Shown here piece after piece: positions 49,858-61,034 of a stretch of 64,000 nt of DNA. Each line of letters opens with the position of its first letter. The first letter of the stretch is position 1. Both the position numbers and the translations under genes were made by a program. A model generated the notes under the pieces. The model had not been told where the DNA came from. It saw only the letters and a list, made by a program, of their open reading frames with translations, and did not search any database. The stretch comes from Glossina fuscipes (lineage: Eukaryota > Arthropoda > Insecta > Diptera > Glossinidae). The stretch lies in the NCBI RefSeq assembly GCF_014805625.2, contig NW_023998417.1, forward strand, positions 14,035,866 through 14,099,865. Direction: 5' to 3'.

Positions 49858-51713
49858 ATTGGCATATAAAATAAATTTGTTTAGCACGACCGACTTGCGC
49901 TTCTCGTACACATATATTAATATGTATATATGCGGGTAAGTGTATCAGATTATAGTTAATAACACAATGCAAAACCGAAAGAAAAAATTGTACAAAACTT
50001 TTTAAGAACAAACAAAAAACTTTTGCTAAAAAGAAAACGTATTGGGCTTCTTGAAATCTTGTCTCATAGTGGGCAGATAAATTTTGTTCGCAATTGTTTT
50101 GTCGTCACCTTGACTAAGAATTTACGCAGACATGCTTATATCTTTTTTGTTATTTAATAATAATAATAATAACAACAACAACAACAACCACAGCTATTTT
50201 ACTTTGGTTGTCCAATGAAGAACAATGTAAACACACCACAAAAAGATATTAATAATTTATAAGGAGGTAACACGCCTGTACCGGGAACCAAAAGCCCACT
50301 TGCTTATACATTTTATTTTTGAGAATTTTGGAATCATTTTGCTCTTTCAATACACAAGTAAAGCAGTTGCATTTATGATTTTTCCTTTCTATCTTGTTTA
50401 GCTTCTACATCGTATGCCGCCAAAGCTTTAAAATTTCGAAAATTGCATTTTCGGTATTCGCAGGCAGTGACTTAACGTCATTAACGGCAAATCTTCTAGA
50501 CTTATTAGTTATGATATATATATACATATATAATTGCTTTTACAATCAAATATCATTTAATACCCGTAACAGAACAGAACTTTTTCAATCATCTAAATAA
50601 TCCGGGGAAGTTGTTATACATATCATATCAAAGAGGAGTATGCATCGAGCTCAGATTATATATTATGATCAAAAAGAATAGCCCTTGGGACTAGCGCATA
50701 GATATTGTCTTATGGCTTATTAACAAAAACCAACAAGAAGAGGGAAACCATTATTTGTACAAAGTACCAGTACCAGTCGATGAGTTCTTAGTTTTTGAAA
50801 TATTCTAATAGTAATTTCGTAATCCATATTGATAATTACGATGCATATTTCTAAGCACTAAGAAAATTGTTTCAAAAAGCTTAATCCAGTATATTTGTTG
50901 CGGTTAATTTTTAATTTGACCGAACGCTCCCGATTTTATTAAAAACCCTCGTGCATTGCAGCTGTTATTCGAGATCCTTCGCCTATTCGGCCACTAAGGC
51001 GGATATCCGCTTAACTAGGCGGGCGGCTTATATTCAAATTTTTATCTACATTTACACTAAGGTTCTTTCATATTTTTGCTTCCTTCGAAAAACCTCTGGA
51101 TTATAGGAAACTTCACTGGATTGACTGCTTCGCTTTATAAAACAAATTTGCTAGCACTCATGTTTTTCTAATAACTGAATGTTGTTGTTGCGCTGTTGTG
51201 CTATTTGCCAACTTTTTTATCTCGTCCTGACGAAGGACAATTTGTCGTGTTTATTTATTTATTTATTTTTTTTTAATTTTTAAAATAATATTTATCTAAA
51301 AATTTTGCTACAAGAGGTTGCTCATTTTATTTTTCTTTGTCTTTTTTTGATTATTCATAAATAAAGATACGTTTACTTTTGTAATCCACCTTTCGTCGCT
51401 ATTGCAATGACGAAGCGTGTTATTTATGAAAGCTTAACAAATGTACTTCAAAATATGAATGCATAACAAGTGTTTTTTAAAAAAAAACTAAAGCCGGCTA
51501 AAAATTATATAAAAATATATAAAAAAGAAAAAAAAAAAAAAGAAGAAAAGTATACAAGATTTTTGTAATTTAAGCACAGATTTAACTATCTTCATTAAGG
51601 AAGAAACAATGTCTAGCTGTTTACCAATATTCTCTCATTAGGGAAATTATGAAGGATATGTTAACGTGAGGTTCTCTCTTTAGATTTTAGTGATTTAAAC
51701 ACAAATCACTTTC

Positions 51714-51715
<2 letters not shown>

Positions 51716-51758
<43 letters not shown>
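51716..51758. repeat. Poly-T run, 43 bases
   Basis: Uninterrupted T homopolymer as assembled; its exact length is unlikely to be reliable. Confidence 0.9.
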
Positions 51759-51764
<6 letters not shown>

Positions 51765-53361
51765 TTATTAATAGAATCCCCCCCAAAAGAAGGAGAAACA
51801 GTTTGTGAAAGATAACTATGTAGTAAATGGAAAAGAATAATGAGAGATTATTTACAATTGTTCACATACATATTTGCGCATATATATAATACATAGTTCA
51901 AATATTGATACTCTGCATTTGTTATTGAAACACTACATAAATTAAGTCACACAAAAAAAGCGGGGGAAAAAAAAAGAAAAAAAAAAAAAAAAAACCAAGA
52001 CAAAAACTTTTTGGAACGACGTACCTATAAAAGTGTGTTTGCGTGTAAACTTGATAAGCGAACTAACAAACCAACTTTTTTAACTCTTAATACGCACAAA
52101 ATAATAACATAAGTACTTGAGGACTTGGTCTTTGTTTTCGTTTTGTTTTTTTCGGAATAGTAAGGCAACTAAGCGAAATGAGGAAGAATTAAATTAAATA
52201 AAAAATAAAAAAAAAAGATAATAAACAATACAATTTTGATGAACAATTTAATGCATATAAATAAATATTATTAGGTTAATTTGAGGAAACGAATTAACAA
52301 CCTAAGAAGAAAGGTGAAAGAAGAATTTAAAGAAAACTAGATTATTATTTTAGCCCTTTTGCCAAACACATAAATCTATTTATATAAATTTATATTATTG
52401 AATGCTATTAATAATAATCGAACAGATCGACAGGCATCAAAATGATCCAGGGAGAGACCGGTTTATAAAACTGGCTTAAACTGAGAGTTGTTGCTTAGCG
52501 AATCGTTTAAATATTTGTACCGTTAAGCATCCCAGCGAAAACAAAGTTTTCCTTTAAACAAGACAAATAGCAAAAGCAAGCTTAAATGCGATTAATTAAA
52601 GGGAGTTGTACTACGAGAAAAAAAAAAAAAACAAAAAAAAGGAAAAACTTTGAAAAAAAATTAAATTAAATGGTATTAAAAATGCCAAAAGACTATATAT
52701 ATATAATCAGAAATTTTGATTAATGTGATTGATGAATGAATTTTGTTTGTTTTTTCTTTCTCAATAAAATAATTATTAATTGTTTTTTAAATGCATAAAC
52801 AAAAAGGAAATGCATATTAAAGCTATCAAGTTGTGTGGCTTTTATCCTTAAGCCTACAAGATGAGAGTCAAAGTTTGTTAATTAACATTTCTGTATGTTT
52901 TTTATATTTGCAAATTTTTCTTCAAACACATCTTTTTATAATCCTAAAGAGGAATAATTATCTAAGAAAGAATATACATTTTTTTATCTCTTATAGTTTG
53001 TTTTATAATACGTATATACATGTGTGGGTGTATCTTAATAATATATGTGATAATTATGTAAATGTAAATTTATTTTTTTTATAATGCTTTTCTACTCTTT
53101 GAGGAAGTTAGTAAAAATTGTCTTACCGACAAAAAGGAGAAGAACGAAGTAATACCAAGTAGTTGCATACCCACCATCACATATCCAAGGCAGCCCAGCT
53201 TTTGAGACACTTGCACAATAGGCAAATGGGGATCAAATGCATTCTCTCAAATGCATTCTAAATAGCATTTTTTATTCTCACCTCCCTGGCATCTGTTTTT
53301 ATATTTCATTTGCACTGTGATGCACTGCATCATTGCATTGAATGTTTGTCTACTTATTAAC

Positions 53362-53431
53362 CATATATATATGTATATGTAGATGTATATATATATATAT
53401 GTAGATGTATATATATATATATATATGTATA
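53362..53431. repeat. TATATG/TA-rich microsatellite
   Basis: Imperfect (TA)n with repeated GTAGATG interruptions. Confidence 0.9.
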
Positions 53432-55404
53432 CATCAGAGAGGCCCAGAGAAAACGATCTTAGAAGCGAAACGGAACTGAACAACTTAAACGGAATGAGCA
53501 GGTCCATTTGACTGATCACGCGATGGTTTTGAGAAAAATTCGTTCATGTGAATATAAAAGACAGTTGTGAGTGAGACTTTCGCCTCAGACTTTGAGACTT
53601 TGAATACCTTAGCTTAGCTTATGAAATATTCGAAGGAGAATGCAAAGGCAGATCCTGTAACAATACTTGGGAACTTGTTAAGCACAATTCTATGGGTGCA
53701 AGGACAATTAAACGGTATACATCATTATTTGAGATTTATGTGATCGCGAGAGATTTATTAACGGTAGTGTTTTCGCTCAATGTTTTCTGAAGATCTTTGG
53801 AATGATGTACTTACCGTTAAAATGATGAAAAATTTCTTCCTTTAGCTGGCGGGTATCCGAATATTTTCGAAGTGAAAAACTTAGATTTATTTAAATCTAC
53901 AAAAGCTCAAATTCGTCAATATTACAAGTAATGTTTCAATGTTTTTATTTCTTAACTGAAAATTTACCTTTGATATCTTGTTAAGATATTTTTGCAAATA
54001 TTGTTAATAAAAAGAAGAAGGTAAACAATTTGAAGAAACTTAGTAAAGCCGAACCTTTTCATAGGCTTAAAGGTTCTATATATTTTAATTATCAATTAAT
54101 TTTTTAACTTCACACTAGCATCATTTTAATTGCACTCTAAAAATACAGATTTATCTTAAGAATATTAAAATCTTAAATATTTAAAAAACTATTTTTCTAT
54201 GATAAAAAAAAAAAGAAAAAACATTTTTATATTATAAAGAAAAATTGAAATTTTTTTTAAATCGTTTTTCTATATGTAATTTTGAATGTAAATCGAAAAT
54301 TAAATATTAATAAAAAACAGAAGGTAAACCCAGCAAAAATAATGAACATCAAAACCACATAAATATTACTTATTATAATTATAAATGATAACAGATATTT
54401 GCCAATGATACAGACAAATGAATTAAAGACACATAAATAACAAAAAAAAAAGTAATATTAAATAAAAAAAAAAAAAAAAGAAAAGTAAATATCAACATTT
54501 TTTGTTAATAAAATCTTAATAAAAAATGCGAGCTTTTTTTAATACATTTGACTGCGTTGTGAAAGAAAAAAATCCGAAACCATGTGTACACTTTTACAAT
54601 TCGTGACGTGACATTTGTGATTCCATATAAAATGTCCATTTTCTACCTAATCTTTCTCATCCCAATTAAAGTATTTCCACTTTATGCAGAAGTTTAATGT
54701 CATCCTATAACTACCTTATCGTGATTGTAGCCGCTGAACGTAGGAACAAGTTGATTGAGTTGTCACGAACCCAGAATGAACGCTAACGTATTCGTGTTTT
54801 GCTAACTTAAATGTAAGAACACTTGTGGAACCAAGCTTCCCAATAGTAACCGGGCGAGCCGGTTTATCGGCTAGGAATAAAGCTCGTTTAATTTACTTAA
54901 TGAAGTGTTGGTTCAAATGTGTGCCATTTGTGTAAACGCATGTATATCCAAGTTTATACTAATCGTGTTATCAGAGATCCTACAAGAATGCAGATATTTT
55001 GTTGGCTTGCGAAGGGAACTAATTGTCGAGCGCAATGTGGGATTATAACTTGTTGCTCATTATCTTTAGATTAACATTTTCATATCAATTATTGCTTCAA
55101 GGGAAGATTCAAGTCAGTTATATTCAAAATCCGGCTTTTGAAATTTTTGCGGAAAATAGTTTCGAATTTTTTACAGAATAGCCGCATCTATCCAAAACAA
55201 TGTCGACAATAACACACACATAGGTAAATTGTGTTTGAGAGATGGGCAAACTTTATTGACTCCTTGGAATTTCAAAAAAGGAAGGCCAGAGATCGCCCGA
55301 ATTTAATTCAAATCGACAAGTCTTCCTAAAAAACTATACAGAAAAACTGCACAGAGTTGAGTATATACATATATATTCTAAGCCAGAGCTTTTGTCATTT
55401 TGCG

Positions 55405-58299
55405 TTATTTTTTGCGTTTTCTTCGACTTTTTCTGCCGAAAGCATTGTCGTCATCACTGTCATTTTGATCATAACTTCCTAAGTCCTTGCTGTTCATTGA
55501 CTGCTCATTGGCCGGTCGAATCTGTTGTTGCGCATCCCATTCTTTGCGTAATTCCTTTAACATGGCCGGTGTAAGTAGGCCTTGTGCGATAAGACGATCT
55601 GTTAAACGTCCGCGGATACCTACATTACCGACACCACTCTCTAAAAGGTTTAAAAGAAAGTATGAGTGTTTTTAGTTTTACTATTATATTGTCACTAAGG
55701 AGGAGGACCTTTTGCTTGTGTGATTCGTCTCATACTATAGGTGGTGGTCTCAGAATTCTTAAGCAAGCGAGTGATTTGAAATACACCCTGGCGGATTATT
55801 TCATCCAGTTCCCTTTGTGCAATTCTCACAGTTGAGGCATCAGGGAATAAGTCCATAAAACGATAGCTGCAAAGGCTTATATGCTTTAAAAACACGGAAT
55901 AGATTTAACATTAATACCTTAGCCACAAATATAAGTCCATTACGTCAAACACCGACTCTAGGTGTACTAGATCCAAAATAGTTTTAGGTAAACTTAAGGG
56001 CCAACCACAGTTTTTGCTGATAAAGTCGAAAGTGATGGGTTCGTTTCGACTATATTGGCGAGTAATCTGTATATGAGAAAAATTAAAATGCCTTCTTTTG
56101 CCACTTACTCGAGACTTACCTTCAAGAACATGGAACATACGAACGCCATTTTTCTATTAATGGGTGCACAGCAAAACAGATAGCGTGCTCTTAGCGGCAA
56201 CGGCACATGTTGTATCATTTCGGCTAAAAATTTGAAATCCTCAATGTTGCACATAAAATATAAGGAATCGTCCACGGTACAGAGATTAACAAAAATATCC
56301 TAAAATGCCGAACATTAATTAATTAATTTGCATGAATGGTCTTCTCTGTGATTTTCGAATTACCATTAAATTACTTAACGAAGAGTTTGGTAAATGATAA
56401 GCGTATAGCTCAATTTGATCGGCAGTCGGATGTAAACCGGCTTGTTTTAGAGGTTCGGGAGTTTGCTCTAATATTTGCCTTAGTTTAGGCAAATCCTCGC
56501 TTTTATAAGTCGTAACATAGCCATGTTCCCATTGAGTGCGGTAACGTCCAGCACGTCCAGCTATTTGTAAAGCCGATGACACTGAAATTGTATCAATTTC
56601 GCGTTCACCTTTTTCGTTCATAGTTGGCTTGGTTAGCGAATAGAATACAATTCGACGTATACTCCTAAAAGCAATTTAAGTTTAAGCAGTGGCAGTTTAA
56701 TCCTTTCTTTTTGACTTACAAATTTAAGCCCATTCCAATAGCATCGGTTGCCACCATAACTTTGCAACTGTTGTCGGGATCATTAAATTTTGCTGCTTGT
56801 GCAAGTTTAGTGCCCGGCGGTAAACCTCCATATATGACAGCCACCTCTTTCCCTCTCGCTTCAATTTCTCGTGATACTGAGTAAATATCGTTCTTACTAA
56901 AACATACAATACAGTCACCAGGTTGCACATTATCTAACGTTATTAAGGCTTCATCTTCCACAGTCAATTCCGTTAAACGTTTGTAACTGCGAACTTCAAC
57001 AGTTTCGTTTGTTGTTTCGCAAATTTTTTGTAATAACTCTACGGCACCTGCTTCACCACACACATGAACTTCTTCGGCTATGAGACCCAAAAATGCCCGA
57101 GTCCAAGCCCAACCCCTTTGTCGGTCACGTAGCTGTTGGATTTCATCAATTACTGCCACTTTATCTGGAATGTGATAAAAACCACAATTACATTTCGTCT
57201 CCTGCAAATCTTGGGCGAAAGCTGAATAAAACTTTTGGTTGGTGGTAGTTAGTAAATGCTTACATGGTCTATTTACCGAAGTCATTTCAACAGTGCAAGC
57301 CACATGAGCCGCTGCTGTATTCTCGTTTATTCCATATTTACGCTCTTCCCCCGTAACCAAATCACAAGGCGTACCCTACAAGCCAATAATTTCATTCTCT
57401 TAATCGAAACAAAGATCTATATATATATGGTATGGTATCGTATTTTCTCACCCTTTCGTTAGCTTTGTTGAACACCTCGGTAGCTAACAATTTTAATGGA
57501 CCACAATATACACCCGATTCGGCTGAGAGAAATCTCTCTAACGCATGATACGTTTTTCCAGAGTTTGTCGGTCCCGCATGAAAAATAATTTTACGTGTTA
57601 TATTTCGAGCGCTAGGATACCAATTGGCTGGAGTTCTTAGATCGGAAATTTTTTTTAAATCATCCATACAATCCAAATGAGGAAAAATGGATTTGGCGTG
57701 ACGCAAAAAATATGGAAAAATGTCATCTACATGACCAGCTCCTTTTATAATATCACTGAAGATAATATGGATATCAACCGGTAAATTTTCAGATTCTATA
57801 CAATACCGGCGAAATGAAGCGAACGCTTGATGCTGTAAATAGTCTGAATTTTTTATATTGAAACTATAAAGATACGAGAGAAAATAGGAAATAGCTTACT
57901 ATCCAATCCATTCTCTTGGCACAGCGTTTTTATTTCGTGACGTTGGGTAAAATTATTCAAAATTCTTAATACTGCCGACTTTTCTAATTTGCCCACGAGC
58001 TCAGACCCAACGTCATGTTCATCGACATTGCGTTGCACGTGAACAGGTTTAAACAAAGCCGACAAATTCGTAGGTTCCTGTTTGCGATTGCGATTTCTTT
58101 GCAAACATCGACTTAAGTGCATTCCTTTGCTTACCATTGCTCCACTAATTCCTGCAATTCTAGCTGGTAAAGATTTCGTGTAAGTTGCATTTTTTATTGT
58201 AAAATTTTGTGTTGCTTCACGTAACAAACTGAGACATTTATGCGAGTTTTGCATTATTTTATCAGATATTAAGCTGATGGATTTGTCGATTTCATTCAA
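55405..58299 (-). CDS. Suv3: ATP-dependent RNA helicase SUV3, mitochondrial
   Basis: Superfamily 2 helicase that unwinds RNA for degradation with PNPase in the mitochondrial matrix. Eight exons: 57900-58299, 57452-57843, 56720-57375, 56364-56664, 56120-56299, 55918-56066, 55709-55866, 55405-55640, giving 823 residues. The Met at 58254 ([18 protein letters not shown], 808 residues) is the better start because the 15 residues before it are acidic and unlike a presequence. Walker A is GPTNSGKT (about residue 226), motif II DEIQ, motif IV region [11 protein letters not shown], motif [12 protein letters not shown], motif [12 protein letters not shown]. The C-terminal region matches the family ([30 protein letters not shown]) and ends in a basic tail (RKSRRKRKK). 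The last intron has a weak GTCCTC donor. About 35 residues before DEIQ have no counterpart in human SUV3. Confidence 0.93.
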
Positions 58300-58824
58300 T
58301 AAATTCTTTTAAGCCGATATAACTTGGTATTTTAGCAGACAAACACACATACGATTTATGATGCAATGGTTGATTGGGGGAAAAAATGCCTCAAAAGCCC
58401 ATATGGTTACTTAACCTCAACCTCAAAAACAGATGTTCACAAAAATCTATCAATTGTGATTGCCAGATGTATAGATTCGTGTAATCGTGTTGTCTTGAAA
58501 TATATGCCAAGGATCTCGTATAAATTTGCAAATTAGCTAAATAAACCTAAACAGGATCAGCTGAGCTACTTGTTTGTGAAATTTGACGATTTGTCTGATA
58601 TATAGACTGCTGTCTTCCAGACTTTTTATCCTAAACGATGCCACGATTTGTTTTGAAAATATTGCGTAGCGGCAACTTTGGTTATGTCATCAGTCAGTAA
58701 ATATGAAAGAACGACACAAACATTCGGAAAGGAAAACAAATTTTCTCCTTCAATAACAAATTGCAGATGAGTCACTTAATATTTTAGTTATTTTGTGGAA
58801 ATATAGAAAAATATACAACGGAAA
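58300..58824. promoter_or_regulatory. Shared promoter region of Suv3 (-) and Vps24 (+)
   Basis: A 525-base spacer between two head-to-head housekeeping genes, so both promoters and 5' UTRs must lie here. No clear TATA box is placed for either gene, which is common for housekeeping promoters. Inference from gene layout only. Confidence 0.5.
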
Positions 58825-60137
58825 ATGGGTTTATTCGGTCAGACCAAATCTAAAGATCCCAAAGAACAAGTAAGTTTTGAAAAACGGACTTCCTAGAGAT
58901 GAATGCAGCTTACGGCTGACCATGTATATACGGACGAACTGAAGTTATATGATGACATCAGATAGCAATACAAATAAATTTACGAATAGAGCACAAAAAC
59001 AAAAAAGTGTATTATGCGTTATTGCAGGTTCAAGAATGGACGCATAAAATACGCAAGGAAAGCAATCAGTTGGATCGTCAAATACGCAGCATTCATAGAG
59101 AAGAGGAAAAGGTGAAAAGATCTTTGAAGCAGGCTGCCGTCAAGAACGATCGTGACACTTGTGTGATATTGGCCAAAGAAATTGTCAATGCCCGTAAAGC
59201 CGTTGGCCGCATTTATACATCAAAAGCCCACCTCAATTCCATACAACTAAATATGAAAAATCAATTGGGTGGGTGAAAAATCGTTTTGTTGCATAGCAGT
59301 GGCAGTGGCAGTGGCATTAACTAATGAGGACTTTGTTTCATTAAAGGAAGTAACGGCTTTAAGGGAAATATTCAAAATGCTTTTGTTGAAGTAAACTTTG
59401 TCTTACTAACTACATATGCTCCTGAGATTGCAATTGAGCGCACTTTTCCTCTCTTTCTTTTTTTTTGCTCCTAGCGCGAAGTATATGTTTTTGATAATAG
59501 GGCAGACAGGCAGTAATATGAAGAAGAAACTTTCGGTGAGGTATAGCATCTTCGCTCTTGGGCAATAAAATTTCTAATATGTCTTCAACTCTCTTTGAAT
59601 CTCTCGTATTACAAGCCGAAGTAGGATTTAAGATTGTTACCGCCCTCCGATCCATTCTTAACGTTGAGAACATTTCACATTTACTAGGTGCCACAGCTGC
59701 TGCTGCGGTTACTTTCTTCGTTAGTAATTTTTGGTATTTTGTTTTTTTTTTTTAAAGCTACTTTACGTGTTGCCGGCTCTCTTCAAAAATCCACCGAAGT
59801 TATGCAAGCCATGCAAAATTTGGTACGTTATCCTGAACTGGCCGGCATCATGCGTGACATGTCGAAAGAAATGATGAAAGCCGGCATTATAGAAGAAATG
59901 CTGGAGGAGACTATGGATTCCCTGGAGGAGACCGAAGAAATGGAAGCGGAAGCACAAAAAGAGATTGACAACGTGCTATTCGAAATTACCGATGGCAAAT
60001 TGGGTGAAGCTCCTGTCCCGCCAGAGGATTTAGCTGCGGGTGGCGAAAAAGCAACAGCAGAAGAGGAGGATGCAGAGGACGACGACGAAGAAGATTTGCA
60101 AGAAATGCAAAGTCGATTGGCTTCCCTGCGCTCTTAA
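58825..60137 (+). CDS. Vps24: ESCRT-III subunit Vps24/CHMP3
   Basis: Subunit of the ESCRT-III filament that remodels endosomal membranes for multivesicular body formation. Three exons, 58825-58869, 59028-59268 and 59758-60137, give 221 residues, the family length. The N-terminus is MGLFGQTKSKDP. The basic helix 1 (WTHKIRKESNQLDRQIRSI) and the hairpin REEEKVKRSLKQAA follow. The core continues LRVAGSLQKSTEVMQAMQNL and MSKEMMKAGIIEEMLEETMD. The acidic C-terminal region ends in the MIM1 motif (LQEMQSRLASLRS) that binds the MIT domain of Vps4. Exon phases agree. A canonical AATAAA at 60180 lies 43 bases past the stop. Confidence 0.97.
59410..59673 (-). CDS. Candidate small nested gene in Vps24 intron 2
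   Basis: An 87-codon reading antisense to Vps24, within its 489-base intron. It starts MFSTLRMDRRAVTILNPTSA and continues RVEDILEILLPKSEDAI and HRKFLLHITACLPYYQK. It ends in a basic stretch (RARSKKKEREEK) and a stop at 59410. Composition is protein-like and less AT-rich than nearby introns, but there is no splice support and I do not recognise it. The plus strand here is also open (59558-59755), so only one, or neither, is real. Confidence 0.3.
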   Translation of the reverse strand: MFSTLRMDRRAVTILNPTSACNTRDSKRVEDILEILLPKSEDAIPHRKFLLHITACLPYYQKHILRARSKKKEREEKCAQLQSQEHM

Positions 60138-60791
60138 AAATCAAATTGATAAAAACAGTGTTGCTCTATCATTCATGAGAATAAATGTTGCACTCTGTAG
60201 CAGGGATTCTTTTTTGTGGACATTGTAGACATCATTAGACATCGTTGAGTGGTCGAATGCTGGCAGTTATTACCATTTTAGTTTAAATGCGCGCAAGCGT
60301 GGCCCCTTCGGTCTTTATTTACGCTTTAAAGAACTTTGTTCTCCTTAAGCAACTTTTTTCTTTGTCTTTCTCGTCTTCTGTAAATTAAAAATTTATTTAT
60401 TCTCTTTTAATGTAAATATTGTTATTTCTTAGTAATTAACTTTAATTAGTTCTTACTTCCCAAGTAGTATCATTTAGCTAATGCTTGAATATTAAGATTA
60501 TTGTTTAAAAATATAACAATTGCGAAAGTATAGTTATTAAAAAAGAACAAACTCTTAAATCCTTTTCATTTACATACATCATGTACTCAATATCTGCTAT
60601 CAGCATACGTTCTTTTTTTTTATGTTACGTTTTGTGCAAGGGAAAATGTGTCGGGAGTTTCTTCGAAATTCTTCTTTTTTGTGCTAATTTTCTTGAACAT
60701 TTTTAACGCAGAGAAATGCGCCGAGCCTTTTGGTTAAACGCATCTTAACAGCGATAAGTGGATTCTTTACCCATTTAGGTGTAATCGTAGG

Positions 60792-60823
<32 letters not shown>

Positions 60824-61034
60824 TATATATATATATATAATGTATTGATGATATGTTGATGACAGTCAAAGTGTTCCAAAAATCATATTTTAATTTTGTT
60901 TTAATTTTCAGAAAATATCATTTTATTCAAACTTTAAGGAATCTACTTCGAAATTCACAAATTATCAAAATTAGAAATATCAAGCAAATATCTGAAACCA
61001 AGAATGGTCTTAATCGGCTAATTGGTAAGTGCAT
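60138..61034. other. Spacer between convergent Vps24 and protease homolog
   Basis: 3' UTRs and an AT-rich spacer with a (TA)n microsatellite. No coding signal beyond flanking genes. Confidence 0.5.
60791..60839. repeat. (TA)n microsatellite
   Basis: Nearly pure TA repeat with two TTT interruptions. Confidence 0.95.

Larger units (their letters stand above)
49858..55404. other. Long gene-free stretch between convergent Syt14 and Suv3
   Basis: Very AT-rich, with many A and T runs and several AATAAA hexamers, so the Syt14 3' UTR could extend for kilobases. One less AT-rich island, with a perfect 12-base palindrome, lies near 50970-51030. No protein-coding exon is supported. Confidence 0.5.

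Noticed and set aside
49527..49865. Minus-strand 112-codon reading over the last Syt14 exon
   Set aside because: Shadow of the Syt14 coding frame and of its open extension.
50941..51030. tRNA-like words (TTCGAGATCC) near the GC-rich island
   Set aside because: No cloverleaf with acceptor and anticodon stems could be folded on either strand.
57256..57462. Plus-strand reading over Suv3
   Set aside because: Antisense shadow of a well-supported helicase exon.
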